Part shown: positions 25,924-35,000 of the stretch, in pieces
Position numbering within the stretch: position 1 is the stretch's first letter
Layout of the letters: every line of letters begins with the position of its first letter
Assembly (NCBI GenBank): GCA_947165025.1
Contig: CAMUYQ010000006.1
Span: 62,001-126,000, forward strand
Direction: 5' to 3'
From: an uncultured Lachnospiraceae bacterium
Lineage (GTDB): Bacteria > Bacillota > Clostridia > Lachnospirales > Lachnospiraceae
Length of the DNA stretch: 64,000 nucleotides
The notes under the pieces: generated by a model
Database searches by the model: none
What the model was told of the DNA's origin: nothing
What the model saw: the letters and a program-made list of their open reading frames with translations, nothing else
Program-made: the position numbers and the translations under genes

Positions 25924-26955
25924 TCACTCCTCCTCCTGTTCCGATGCAGTGTTTTCGGTGCTCTCGACAACCGGTGCGGACGATGCTTCCTGGTTGAAAC
26001 TGTCAAGGGGCATCAGCGTCTGCGTTCCGCCGTCAGATATTATCACCTTAAGTGAAGGAAGGAGTTCTTCCATTGTTTCATAGAACATTCTCTTTTTGGT
26101 TATGAGCGGATAGAGCTTGTACTGTTCGTACATCTGGTTGAAACGGACAACCTGTCCTTCCGCCTCAGCGATCCTTGACGCCTTGTCGGCTTCTGCAGAC
26201 TGTATTATCTTGTCGGCATTAGCTTCGGCCTTTGGAAGCTGTTCGTTCTGGTACGCAAGAGCATTGTTCCTGGCAGTGTCCGCGCCCTGCTTTGCTGTTT
26301 CAACAGCCTTGAACGCCTGCTTGATCTCCGTTGTCGGAGGCTCACTGTCCTGGACGGTGATGTTCACGACCGCAAGACCTATATCATGTTCGTTGAGCTC
26401 TCTTGTCATGTCTTCTTTGACCTTTGCCTGGATCTGCCCTTTTGCGGTAGTCATAGCCTCGTCAACCGTATAGTCCGCCACAACAGCTCTGATGCTTGAA
26501 AGCGCGATATTCTTGAGTATATCTTCCGGGTTGTCTGACGAGAACAGATATGATACCGGATCCGAAACCCTGTACTCCAGATAGAAGTCAATGTCCAGAA
26601 GGTTAAAATCAGAAGTTATCATTATGCCGTTACCTTCATCGGTTATGTTCTGACCGCTGTTATCAAGCGTGTAACCGACGCCGGTTCCGTGAGTCGTGAT
26701 ATCGACAAAACTTACCTTCTGAATAAAAGGTATCTTGAAATAGAGTCCCGCGGTGTCAGTCCTTACGACCTTACCGAACATCGTCACTACCGCGTTTTCC
26801 TGTTCCGATACATTATAGAAGCCGCTCCATACCGTTGCCGCAATTATCACGACAATGGCAGCGATCTTAATGACTCTTCCGACCTTCGGATTTTCCGACG
26901 GTTCTTTATCAAGGTCTTTATAGTTCTTTCCGAACTTAAAATCGAATTTTCCCAT
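25924..26955 (-). CDS. hflK: HflK, SPFH membrane protein, FtsH modulator
   Basis: 343 aa. A short cytoplasmic start (GKFDFKFGKNYKDLDKEP) leads to one membrane helix at about 28-46, then the SPFH domain (NAVVTMFGKVVRTDTAGLYF). The helical part contains the family stretch DSEPPTTEIKQAFKAVETAK and RIAEAEGQVVRFNQMYEQYK. The tail is acidic and polar. It pairs with HflC, whose gene starts where this one ends. A GGAGG site and a predicted promoter lie upstream, divergent from rpsT. This pair is common in Proteobacteria and patchy in Firmicutes. Confidence 0.88.
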   Translation of the reverse strand: MGKFDFKFGKNYKDLDKEPSENPKVGRVIKIAAIVVIIAATVWSGFYNVSEQENAVVTMFGKVVRTDTAGLYFKIPFIQKVSFVDITTHGTGVGYTLDNSGQNITDEGNGIMITSDFNLLDIDFYLEYRVSDPVSYLFSSDNPEDILKNIALSSIRAVVADYTVDEAMTTAKGQIQAKVKEDMTRELNEHDIGLAVVNITVQDSEPPTTEIKQAFKAVETAKQGADTARNNALAYQNEQLPKAEANADKIIQSAEADKASRIAEAEGQVVRFNQMYEQYKLYPLITKKRMFYETMEELLPSLKVIISDGGTQTLMPLDSFNQEASSAPVVESTENTASEQEEE

Positions 26956-26976
26956 CGTTTTTTCCTCCTGCCGGAT

Positions 26977-27005
26977 ATTTTATCATCCGCTAACGAAGGG
27001 CACAA
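26977..27005 (-). promoter_or_regulatory. Predicted promoter of hflKC
   Basis: On the minus strand, TTGTGC (27000-27005), a 17-base spacer and TAAAAT (26977-26982) with an extended TGa. The leader would be about 15 bases and contain GGAGG. Confidence 0.45.
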
Positions 27006-27060
27006 GCAGTTCAGGGAAACACTTTATTTGTCAGGGTCGGAATTTCCCTGTAAAAATGTA

Positions 27061-27089
27061 TTGACAGAAGCCGCTGTTGCGCATAAAAT
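27061..27089 (+). promoter_or_regulatory. Strong predicted promoter of rpsT
   Basis: A consensus TTGACA at 27061-27066, a 17-base spacer and TAAAAT at 27084-27089. Expected start near 27096, giving a leader of about 72 bases. Confidence 0.75.
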
Positions 27090-27096
27090 GTACGAG

Positions 27097-27138
27097 TATG
27101 CCGAAGACGGATATCTCGTGTCTCATCCGTAAGGCATA
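27097..27138 (+). promoter_or_regulatory. Structured 5' leader hairpin of rpsT
   Basis: TATGCC (27097-27102) pairs with GGCATA (27133-27138). Inside, after a small internal loop (GAAG/AA), ACGGAT (27107-27112) pairs with ATCCGT (27125-27130) around a 12-base loop. It begins at the predicted transcript start and ends 16 bases before the Shine-Dalgarno sequence. S20 is known to regulate its own translation in E. coli; a similar role here is inference. Confidence 0.45.
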
Positions 27139-27167
27139 GTAAAAATGTTTGATAGGAGGTGGGAATC

Positions 27168-27431
27168 GTGGCAAATATCAAATCTGCAAAGAAAAGAATT
27201 CTTGTTATCAACACCAAGACTGAACGCAATAAAGCCATTAAGTCCAAGGTTAAGACATATGTTAAGAAAGTATACCAGACTATTGAAGCAGGTGATAAGG
27301 CAGCTGCAGGCGAAGCACTTCGTGCTGCTACCGGAGAACTTAACAAAGCTTGCTCAAAGGGTATCTATCACAAGAACACAGTATCAAGAAAGATCTCACG
27401 TCTGTCTGCTGCTGTGAACAAGATGGCTTAA
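27168..27431 (+). CDS. rpsT: 30S ribosomal protein S20
   Basis: 87 aa, GTG start. The protein begins (M)ANIKSAKKRILVINTKTER, the standard S20 start, so the GTG at 27168 is right; the GTG at 27159 lies within the Shine-Dalgarno sequence AGGAGGT (27154-27160). The protein is small, basic and helical, and binds the 5' domain of 16S rRNA during small-subunit assembly. It has its own strong promoter and terminator and precedes lepA, a common Firmicutes order. Confidence 0.95.
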   Translation: MANIKSAKKRILVINTKTERNKAIKSKVKTYVKKVYQTIEAGDKAAAGEALRAATGELNKACSKGIYHKNTVSRKISRLSAAVNKMA

Positions 27432-27460
27432 TATTGTCATTCATATTATGAAGTAATAAG

Positions 27461-27493
27461 AGATACTCATACCGTCATGTGAGTATCTTTTTT
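27461..27493 (+). terminator. Rho-independent terminator after rpsT
   Basis: AGATACTCA (27461-27469) pairs with TGAGTATCT (27480-27488) around a 10-base loop and is followed by a run of six T residues to 27493. Confidence 0.85.
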
Positions 27494-27508
27494 CATATTA
27501 TCAGGGGC

Positions 27509-27533
27509 GGTCGGAACAATCACAGTTCCGACC
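27509..27533 (+). promoter_or_regulatory. Hairpin in the lepA upstream region
   Basis: GGTCGGAAC (27509-27517) pairs perfectly with GTTCCGACC (27525-27533), 7-base loop AATCACA. No T-run follows, so it is not a simple terminator. It sits 43 bases before the lepA ATG; purpose unknown. Confidence 0.45.
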
Positions 27534-27575
27534 TTCTGCACGATTGCGGTAAGCGGTCGTAAAAAGGAATAATAT

Positions 27576-29381
27576 ATGGATCAGAGTCACATTAGAAATT
27601 TCTGTATAATCGCGCATATCGATCATGGAAAATCAACACTTGCGGACCGTATCATCGAGAAGACGGGACTGCTTACTTCGCGTGAGATGCAGGAGCAGGT
27701 GCTTGATAACATGGATCTGGAACGTGAGCGCGGCATCACGATAAAATCCCAGGCAGTCAGGACGATCTACAAAGCAAAGAACGGTGAGGAGTATACGTTC
27801 AACCTCATCGATACACCGGGGCATGTTGATTTTAACTACGAGGTATCAAGATCGCTCGCGGCGTGTGACGGGGCGATACTCGTTGTTGACGCAGCCCAGG
27901 GCATAGAGGCGCAGACGCTTGCAAACGTGTACCTGGCACTTGATCACGATCTGGATGTTTTCCCTGTGATCAACAAAATAGACCTTCCTTCGGCTGAGCC
28001 TGACAGAGTCATAAACGAGATAGAAGACGTTATCGGCATCGAGGCGATGGATGCGCCCAAGATCTCGGCCAAGATGGGCATCGGCATCGACGATGTTCTC
28101 GAGGCTGTAGTCAGCAAGATACCGGCGCCTTCGGGCGATGCAAACAAACCACTTAAAGCACTTATCTTTGATTCGATATACGATTCATATAAGGGCGTTA
28201 TCGTGTTCTTCAGAATGATGGACGGAAAGGTATCGCGCGGCACAAAGGTCCGTATGATGGCAACGGGTGCGACTGCTGAAGTTGTCGAGGTCGGAACGTT
28301 CGGTGCGGGCCAGTTCATTCCCTGTGAAGAGCTTTCCGCCGGAATGGTCGGATACCTTACGGCATCGATCAAGAACGTCAGGGATACGATGGTCGGTGAT
28401 ACTATAACCGATGATGAGAGACCGTGTGACGAGGCACTTCCCGGATACAAGAAAGTGCAGTCGATGGTGTTCTGCGGAATGTATCCCGCCGACGGTGCAA
28501 AGTATCCGGATCTTCGCGATGCACTTGAAAAGCTTCAGCTTAATGATGCGTCACTTAATTATGAACCGGAGACTTCGATCGCACTCGGATTCGGTTTCCG
28601 CTGCGGTTTCCTGGGACTCCTTCATCTTGAGATCATACAGGAAAGACTTGAGAGAGAGTACAATCTCGATCTTGTTACGACAGCACCCAGTGTTGTTTAC
28701 AAAGTTTATAAGACAAACGGTGAAGTGATCGATCTTACGAACCCGACGAACCTTCCTGATCCTTCCGAGATCGAGCATATGGAAGAGCCGATCGTGTCCG
28801 CCGAGATCATGGTAACGAAGGATTTTGTCGGCCCGATCATGGATCTGTGCCAGACAAGACGCGGACGTTATCTTTCGATGGAATACATCGAGGAGACGCG
28901 TGCTCTTCTGAAGTATGAACTGCCGCTCAATGAGATCATATATGATTTTTTCGACGCGTTAAAATCGAGGTCCAAAGGTTATGCTTCCTTCGATTACGAA
29001 CTGAAGGGATACGAGCAGTCAAAGCTTGTTAAGCTTGATATCCTCGTAAATAAGGAAGAAGTCGATGCGCTCTCGTTCATCGTTCATGCGGACAGTGCAT
29101 ACGAGCGCGGTCGCAAGATGTGTGAGAAACTTAAGGATGAGATACCGAGACACCTGTTTGAGATACCGATACAGGCAGCCGTCGGAGGAAAAGTCATCGC
29201 CCGCGAGACCGTTAAGGCAATGCGCAAGGACGTTCTCGCAAAGTGCTACGGCGGTGATATAACGCGTAAGAAAAAGCTTCTCGAGAAACAGAAAGAGGGT
29301 AAGAAACGTATGCGTCAGATAGGAAACGTTGAGATACCCCAGAAGGCTTTCATGAGCGTTCTCAAGCTCAGTGATGATTAA
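27576..29381 (+). CDS. lepA: Elongation factor 4 (LepA), ribosome back-translocase GTPase
   Basis: 601 aa, the usual length. The GTPase domain has the P-loop [14 protein letters not shown] (about 12-25), the switch region [20 protein letters not shown] and the base-recognition motif NKIDLP. Domains II, III and V follow, and the LepA-specific C-terminal domain ends with [18 protein letters not shown]. It acts on stalled or mistranslocated ribosomes. AAAAAGGAA precedes the ATG. hemW begins 15 bases after its stop, so the pair is likely one transcript. Confidence 0.96.
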   Translation: MDQSHIRNFCIIAHIDHGKSTLADRIIEKTGLLTSREMQEQVLDNMDLERERGITIKSQAVRTIYKAKNGEEYTFNLIDTPGHVDFNYEVSRSLAACDGAILVVDAAQGIEAQTLANVYLALDHDLDVFPVINKIDLPSAEPDRVINEIEDVIGIEAMDAPKISAKMGIGIDDVLEAVVSKIPAPSGDANKPLKALIFDSIYDSYKGVIVFFRMMDGKVSRGTKVRMMATGATAEVVEVGTFGAGQFIPCEELSAGMVGYLTASIKNVRDTMVGDTITDDERPCDEALPGYKKVQSMVFCGMYPADGAKYPDLRDALEKLQLNDASLNYEPETSIALGFGFRCGFLGLLHLEIIQERLEREYNLDLVTTAPSVVYKVYKTNGEVIDLTNPTNLPDPSEIEHMEEPIVSAEIMVTKDFVGPIMDLCQTRRGRYLSMEYIEETRALLKYELPLNEIIYDFFDALKSRSKGYASFDYELKGYEQSKLVKLDILVNKEEVDALSFIVHADSAYERGRKMCEKLKDEIPRHLFEIPIQAAVGGKVIARETVKAMRKDVLAKCYGGDITRKKKLLEKQKEGKKRMRQIGNVEIPQKAFMSVLKLSDD

Positions 29382-29395
29382 TACGGAAGAATAAG

Positions 29396-30523
29396 ATGGA
29401 AATATACGTACACATTCCCTTTTGTGAGAAGAAATGCAACTACTGTGATTTTCTCTCGGGTCCTGCAGACCCGATGGTCAGACAGATGTATGTCAATGCG
29501 CTCTGTGCCGAGATCGCACAGCGGTCAAAGGACATAGGAAAAGGTGAGAAGATCACGACAGTATACTTCGGAGGCGGTACACCGAGCGTTCTTGAGAACG
29601 TGCAGATCGGTGTCATCATGGCCGCGCTCAGGGAGCATTTTAATATTTCGAAGGATGCCGAGATCACTATCGAGGTCAATCCGAAAAGTGCCAGGGACAA
29701 GCTTCAGTTCCTGAACGGGCTTGGGTTCAACAGGCTGTCGATAGGGATGCAGTCGGTACACCGAAGCGAGCTTGAACTTCTCGGAAGGATACATTCGTTT
29801 GAGGAGTTTGATGAGTGCTTTATCGATGCGAGGGATGCAGGATTTACGAACATCAGCGTTGATGTCATGACCGCGATCCCCGGGCAGACCGAACAGATGC
29901 TTTCCGCAACACTTGATAAAGTGCTGTCGTATTCGCCTGAGCATATCAGTGCTTACAGCCTCACGATAGAAAGAGGGACGCCGTTCTATGAGCAGTTCGG
30001 AGATATCGAAGGACCGGTCGTCGGAGAAGAGAACGAGAGGAAGCTTTACTGGCTGACTGTCGACAAGCTCAAAGCAAAAGGATACAAACATTACGAGATC
30101 TCGAACTTCGCAAAGCCGGGATTCGAGAGCAGGCATAATACGGGATACTGGAATCGTGTTCATTATCTCGGACTCGGACTCGGTGCAAGTTCGTGTCTTC
30201 CTGCACCCGAGGGCGACGAAAGAAGCCGCAATACAACAAGTCTTGAGGCTTATCTCGGCAATCCGCTCACAAAGGAAGAGAGCAATGTTCTGACGCGTCA
30301 GGAGATGATCGAGGAGACGATGTATCTCGGACTTAGGATGATGGACGGTGTTGATACCGATGCATTCGAGAGGCAGTTCGGGGTCACGGTCAGAAGCCTG
30401 TATGCGGACGTGATCGATGATCTCGCAGCGCAGGGGCTCGTGTACGAAGGGGGCAGCAGCCTGTCGCTCACGGACCTGGGCATTGACTACGGAAATCACG
30501 TGTTTGCGCAGTTTCTAAGTTAG
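29396..30523 (+). CDS. hemW: HemW, radical SAM heme chaperone-like protein
   Basis: 375 aa. The radical-SAM cluster motif C-x3-C-x2-C is in PFCEKKCNYCDF at residues 8-19. The sequence VYFGGGTPSVL (about 58-68) and ISAYSLTIERGTPFYEQFGD are typical of the HemN/HemW group. Length and the absence of the extra HemN N-terminal cysteine pattern fit HemW, which binds heme and passes it on, rather than coproporphyrinogen oxidase. In many Firmicutes lepA-hemW is followed by hrcA-grpE-dnaK; that cluster is not here. Confidence 0.9.
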   Translation: MEIYVHIPFCEKKCNYCDFLSGPADPMVRQMYVNALCAEIAQRSKDIGKGEKITTVYFGGGTPSVLENVQIGVIMAALREHFNISKDAEITIEVNPKSARDKLQFLNGLGFNRLSIGMQSVHRSELELLGRIHSFEEFDECFIDARDAGFTNISVDVMTAIPGQTEQMLSATLDKVLSYSPEHISAYSLTIERGTPFYEQFGDIEGPVVGEENERKLYWLTVDKLKAKGYKHYEISNFAKPGFESRHNTGYWNRVHYLGLGLGASSCLPAPEGDERSRNTTSLEAYLGNPLTKEESNVLTRQEMIEETMYLGLRMMDGVDTDAFERQFGVTVRSLYADVIDDLAAQGLVYEGGSSLSLTDLGIDYGNHVFAQFLS

Positions 30524-30531
30524 TATATAAG
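30503..30531 (+). promoter_or_regulatory. Possible promoter for the structured RNA downstream of hemW
   Basis: TTTGCG (30503-30508), a 17-base spacer, and TATAAG (30526-30531), overlapping the end of hemW. The predicted start near 30538 falls exactly on the first paired base of the RNA described next. Confidence 0.35.
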
Positions 30532-30536
30532 CACCT

Positions 30537-30677
30537 CGAGGCATTTACACATTTGCTCGAAAAGGCGCTTTCGCTCCTTTCCGGACGTCACGTTACTAGA
30601 CTCGAAAATACCTCGTCAAGTAACAACGTCCTCCAAAGCTTTTCTCACAAAGTGTAAATACCTCTTCGGTGTTTTTT
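30537..30677 (+). ncRNA. Candidate structured RNA: three-way junction with a terminator sharing its closing helix
   Basis: A long closing helix joins 30538-30555 to 30648-30664: GAGG/CCTC, one C-A mismatch, ATTTACAC/GTGTAAAT, one bulged A, TTTG/CAAA, 16 pairs in all. Inside are two arms. The first is 30561-30580 (AAAG/CTTT, a 2-base bulge, GCG/CGC, loop CTTT). The second is 30584-30630 (GACGT/ACGTC, then GTTACT/AGTAAC, an A-A mismatch, GAC/GTC). The 3' strand of the closing helix (30656-30662) is also the 5' arm of a terminator hairpin, so the two folds exclude each other. This is the layout of a riboswitch or attenuator in front of the O-antigen-ligase-like gene; alternatively it is a free-standing small RNA ending at 30677. 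I do not recognise any known class. Confidence 0.5.
30656..30677 (+). terminator. Rho-independent terminator within the candidate RNA
   Basis: AAATACC (30656-30662), loop TCTTC, GGTGTTT (30668-30674; one G-U pair), then T residues through 30677. It overlaps the 3' strand of the RNA's closing helix and lies 91 bases before the next ATG. Confidence 0.6.
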
Positions 30678-30768
30678 GACGACTTATGTACCGCTGCGCC
30701 TGAACAGGAGCGGGAGCGCGTTTTTGAAGAATAATATATCCCCCTCCGGATCCGTAAAGGAAATATAT

Positions 30769-31998
30769 ATGAATAACATCAGGAAGATCACAATCGCAGA
30801 CTGGTACTATGTGCTCGTGGCACTCGGATACGTGGCAACGCTCGCATTTTCGGGGATGCGCCCCGGTGTGTTTGCGGCGGCTCTTATGGTGCTCGTGCTC
30901 GCGCAGATGATCGTGCGCAGGCAGATCAGTTGCGATCATATGGCGGACTGGATCGCGGTCGCTTTCTTTGCGTATCAGGTGCTGTCCTTGATCTGGCTTC
31001 TTGCGGGCGGTTATCCGATCGGTGTGTTCATTAATGAGTTCGTATCATCGACGCTTCCGATGGTGTTTTATTTCGTCGGAAAGAGCATCGGTGACGGCCG
31101 TAAAACGTGGTACAGAAATTATCTGTTTGCGATGATGATACTTGGTGTCACAGGTGTTGTCATGTATATCGCAGCACCGCAGTTCTATTGCGACTGGGCA
31201 TACAGATGGAGCTACATCTCAAAGGCCGATGCCGCAACGATGCGTGTACGTATGCACTCCGTTGTCGGAAGCACCTGCCTGAGCTTTATCATGGTTGCCG
31301 GAATGCTCGCCGGATCATATTTCCTTGGTGAGATATCAAAGCGCGGAAAGCGCAAAAACATTATATTTGCGATCGTAACGGTAGCTCTCTGCCTTCTCTT
31401 TGCGATAATGGCAAATCAGCGAAGCGGCCTTGTAGCGGCAGCTCTCGTGCTCATATACGTCAATTATCTTCTGTTCTTCAAGCTCGATCTTATCCCGAGA
31501 AAATACTTCCTTTATGAGATCATCGCGATAGCCGCCATTTTCGGTGCTGTCTGTATCATCAGGTTTGATTTTATCCTGAAGTTCTGGTGGAGGATCATCT
31601 CACTTCCTACTGCGATCTCACAGCGGAGCGAACAGTGGGTCGCAGCGGTCAATAATATGTACAGTTCATGGATCGGGAACGGCCTCGGTGCCAACGGTCA
31701 CCGTGCACTCGGACTTGAGGATGCCCACGTGATCGCGGACGGAGGAATAGTCAAGCTGTATTGTGAGAACGGCGTCCTGGGATTTTCGCTGTGGGCGTAT
31801 CTGATCGTGCTCTCGCTGAAAAACGGCATTAAGGATATAAGGAACAGATACGTTGAGATCGCGATCATCGTCGTTGCGATACTCCAGTCAATAGGCTCAA
31901 ACATGCTCGCTTTTCAGATATGCACACCCATTTTCTGGTTTGCGGCAGGTGTATGTAACATAAATACAAAAACAGTGGAAAAAACTTGCAAAATTTAG
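30769..31998 (+). CDS. O-antigen ligase/polymerase-like membrane protein
   Basis: 409 aa from the ATG at 30769 (AAAGG eight bases upstream); an in-frame extension to 30676 would run through the terminator. About ten to eleven membrane helices. The large extracytoplasmic loop near 300-355 has GNGLGANGHRALGLEDAHVI followed by GGIVKLYCENGVLG, the pattern of the Wzy/WaaL superfamily. Such enzymes polymerise or ligate polysaccharide repeat units outside the membrane. It stands apart from the main polysaccharide block, which has its own Wzy at 52.7 kb, and sits downstream of a possible RNA switch. Its exact acceptor is unknown. Confidence 0.75.
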   Translation: MNNIRKITIADWYYVLVALGYVATLAFSGMRPGVFAAALMVLVLAQMIVRRQISCDHMADWIAVAFFAYQVLSLIWLLAGGYPIGVFINEFVSSTLPMVFYFVGKSIGDGRKTWYRNYLFAMMILGVTGVVMYIAAPQFYCDWAYRWSYISKADAATMRVRMHSVVGSTCLSFIMVAGMLAGSYFLGEISKRGKRKNIIFAIVTVALCLLFAIMANQRSGLVAAALVLIYVNYLLFFKLDLIPRKYFLYEIIAIAAIFGAVCIIRFDFILKFWWRIISLPTAISQRSEQWVAAVNNMYSSWIGNGLGANGHRALGLEDAHVIADGGIVKLYCENGVLGFSLWAYLIVLSLKNGIKDIRNRYVEIAIIVVAILQSIGSNMLAFQICTPIFWFAAGVCNINTKTVEKTCKI

Positions 31999-32039
31999 TA
32001 TAATTAACCATACGTGATTTTGTGACCACCGGAGAGAAC

Positions 32040-35000
32040 ATGCACCAGTTCAGCGAGAACCTGTTTCAAAACGCAATAGATCTGAATGACACCATCGTCT
32101 TCGAGTATAATGCCGTGGATGATGTTATTTCTTTTTCGGAAAACATCAAGAAATACATTCCCATTCCCATCCGTATCCCTGCGTTCGTGCAGAAGATGGG
32201 CTATCTCGGGAAGATCTACGACACTGACATAGAAAAAGCCATTTCATTTTTTACCTCAACGGAAAACACAGACAAGGTCCGCATGGAATACATCAGATTC
32301 CTTGATTTTGCGGGCGAATACTGCTGGTATCAGTTAAAGGGCCGTATCGAGACCGGCGAGAACGATATCATCACGAGCGTGTACGGAACGCTTGCATACG
32401 TTGATGACGAGACGAAGCATCAGGAGGAGGAAAAAACGCTCACCCGCGATCCTCTCACAAAGCTTTTAAATGACGATTCGTTCAACCGGGAAGTCGCAGG
32501 TTATCTTGATGAACTGCCACAGGACGTCATCCCGAACCTGATGATAGTCGATCTGGATGATTTTGCATCCTGGTCAAAGCTTTACAGTGAGATAAGCTCG
32601 GACGGCGCACTTATTGAGATCGGACGCATATTAAAGCGCGCGTTCAGAGGCTCCGACGTTATCGGACGTATAGACGTTGACCGTTTCGCGATCCTTATGA
32701 AGGGCGTGCGTGCCCCGAACATTCTGCTTGAACGTGCCGCATACATCAGGCAGACGGTCAAGGATGTATGGAGTGATTTTCAGAATAACGGTTTCATTAC
32801 CGTAAGCATAGGTATCGCCGCAATGCACGGCAAGGAAGCAACCCTTGAGAGACTGAAGGCAAGGGCTCTTTCCGCACTCAACGATGCAAAGAGCGGCGGC
32901 AAGGACAACTACGTTCTGTATACGAGCGACATGGAAAGGCTCGATACGTCGGTCAATCCGATACTGTCCACGAAGGAAATGGAGATGATCAGGAACATCC
33001 TTGATCCGATGAGTTCCTGGGCATATGCGGTTGACGACAACTTCCAGCTCCTGTACAGGAATGAGGTTCTTGAAACGCGCCTTTCAAACAAGTGCGAGGG
33101 AATGTGCTACGCCCAGATCAAGGGCTACGGTGAGCCGTGTAACGACTGCCCGATACCGAAGATGGACAGTATTCAGACATCGTTTGACTGTAACGTATAT
33201 TCACCGTCACTGCGTTCTACGATACCGATGCGCGCAAACCGTATCACGATGAGAAACGGCAAGAGCGTATATCTCATCGCTTCGGTCAAGGAGGATATCG
33301 AGAACCAGATCCAGGCAATGACCGAGAGCGAAAATCGCACGAAAGACTCTCTTGTCCGGATGATGGATGTCATCTGGGATATCAATCTTACGAAGAACAC
33401 ATGCATCCGCCTGAAAGAGCAGAACATAAAGAGCTTTATCGACGTCAGGATCGAGAACTACAGGAACATGATCGATTCCTTCGCGGAAAATGTTGTATGC
33501 CAGGAGGACAGAGGAAAGTTCCTTGAAGCGACCGATCCGTCGATGATCAAACAGAATGCTCTTGCAGGCAAAAAGATGATATGTACCGAGCTTCGCCTTA
33601 CAAGTCTTGAAGGCGAGGAAGTCTGGTACGGTATGTATACGTTTGTGCTTTATGATCCCGAAGCCGAAGATGAGAACGGAAACCGTCCCGATGAGCGGAT
33701 CATGATCGTGGCCCTTAATCTCAATGATTACAAGAAACGCAGCATTGAGGCTGTCGAGACCAAGATCAAATACGAGATAATGCATGAGAAGAGCAATATC
33801 CTAAAGGATATGGCGCTCAACTACGAGAGATACGAGAATGTAAACGACATGATCGGCATCCTCGTATACGAATATACGGTTGCGGATCACAGCTATTATC
33901 TGTGTTCCAACTTTGAGGATGTGTTCGAACTTGACAAGGGAGCGCTTGACAGTGAGTGGTCACTCATATCGTCTCTCAAGGTTCATGTTGATGACCGCGA
34001 GGCATTTGACAAGTTCATCGAGACAGCCAAGACAAGTGCGATGATCCAGAGGATCACCGTCAGGATATACAACAGATTCGGAGTACCCGTATGGTACACG
34101 ATCGTGCTGCAGACGCTGCGCGGTCTTAACAATGTGCCTGTAAGGTATCTCGGAACCCTTCAGAACGTCAACGCTGAGATGAAGATCAAGGCTGAGATGG
34201 AATATCGTGCGGACTACGATTCCATGACGGGTCTGTACAATTCCGAAACGTTCTACAAGAAGGCATCCATGATCATCCATAATCATCCGGATGACAAGTT
34301 CGTTATCATCTCGATCGATGTTGACAGGTTCCGTCTGATCAATGACAGATACGGTATCGATGCAGGAAACAGGACACTTGAGACCGTCGGAAAGATGATA
34401 AGGGAAGTATCTCCCAAGGATTCGATCGCAAAGCGCTATCAGGGAGACGTGTTCTCAGTGCTTCTCAAATACAATACCGACCAGGATCTTGTACAGTACA
34501 TGTCAAAGCTGTCGGAAGTAGTAAGGGGAGCAAGGGTCGTTCCGATCATGATCGCGCTCACATACGGTATATACAAGGTTGATGACAAAGATCTTCCGAT
34601 AAGACTGATGTGTGACCGCGCAAGGGCCGTCAAGAAACAGGTCAAGGGCAACGCGCTCACGAACTATGCCGTATATGATGACGTTATAAGGCTGAAGATG
34701 CGCGAGCAGGCCGAGATCGAAGAAGAGATGAACACAGCGCTTGCAAACAAAGAGTTTGTCATGTACTTGCAGCCACAGATCAACCTTGCTACGAAGAAGA
34801 TATGCGGTGCAGAAGCGCTTGTCAGATGGCAGCATCCCATCAAGGGAGTGCTTGTTCCCGCGCAGTTTCTGTCGCTCTTTGAGAGTAACGGTTTCATCAC
34901 CAAGATGGATATGTATATATGGGAACTTGCGTGCAAATACATCCACGACCTTCAGGAAAGGGGCATATATCTGCCTGTTTCCGTCAACATATCAAGAGTA

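Noticed and set aside
29525..30499. Long minus-strand open frame opposite hemW
   Set aside because: Shadow frame; the plus strand encodes a clear radical SAM protein.
30538..30664. Structured RNA as a purine or c-di-GMP riboswitch
   Set aside because: The three-way shape is similar, but conserved junction and loop bases of the purine class and the core bases of c-di-GMP classes are not seen.
31999..32004. TATAAT before the EAL gene as a promoter
   Set aside because: No acceptable -35 at 16-19 bases upstream; the nearest TTGCAA is only seven bases away.
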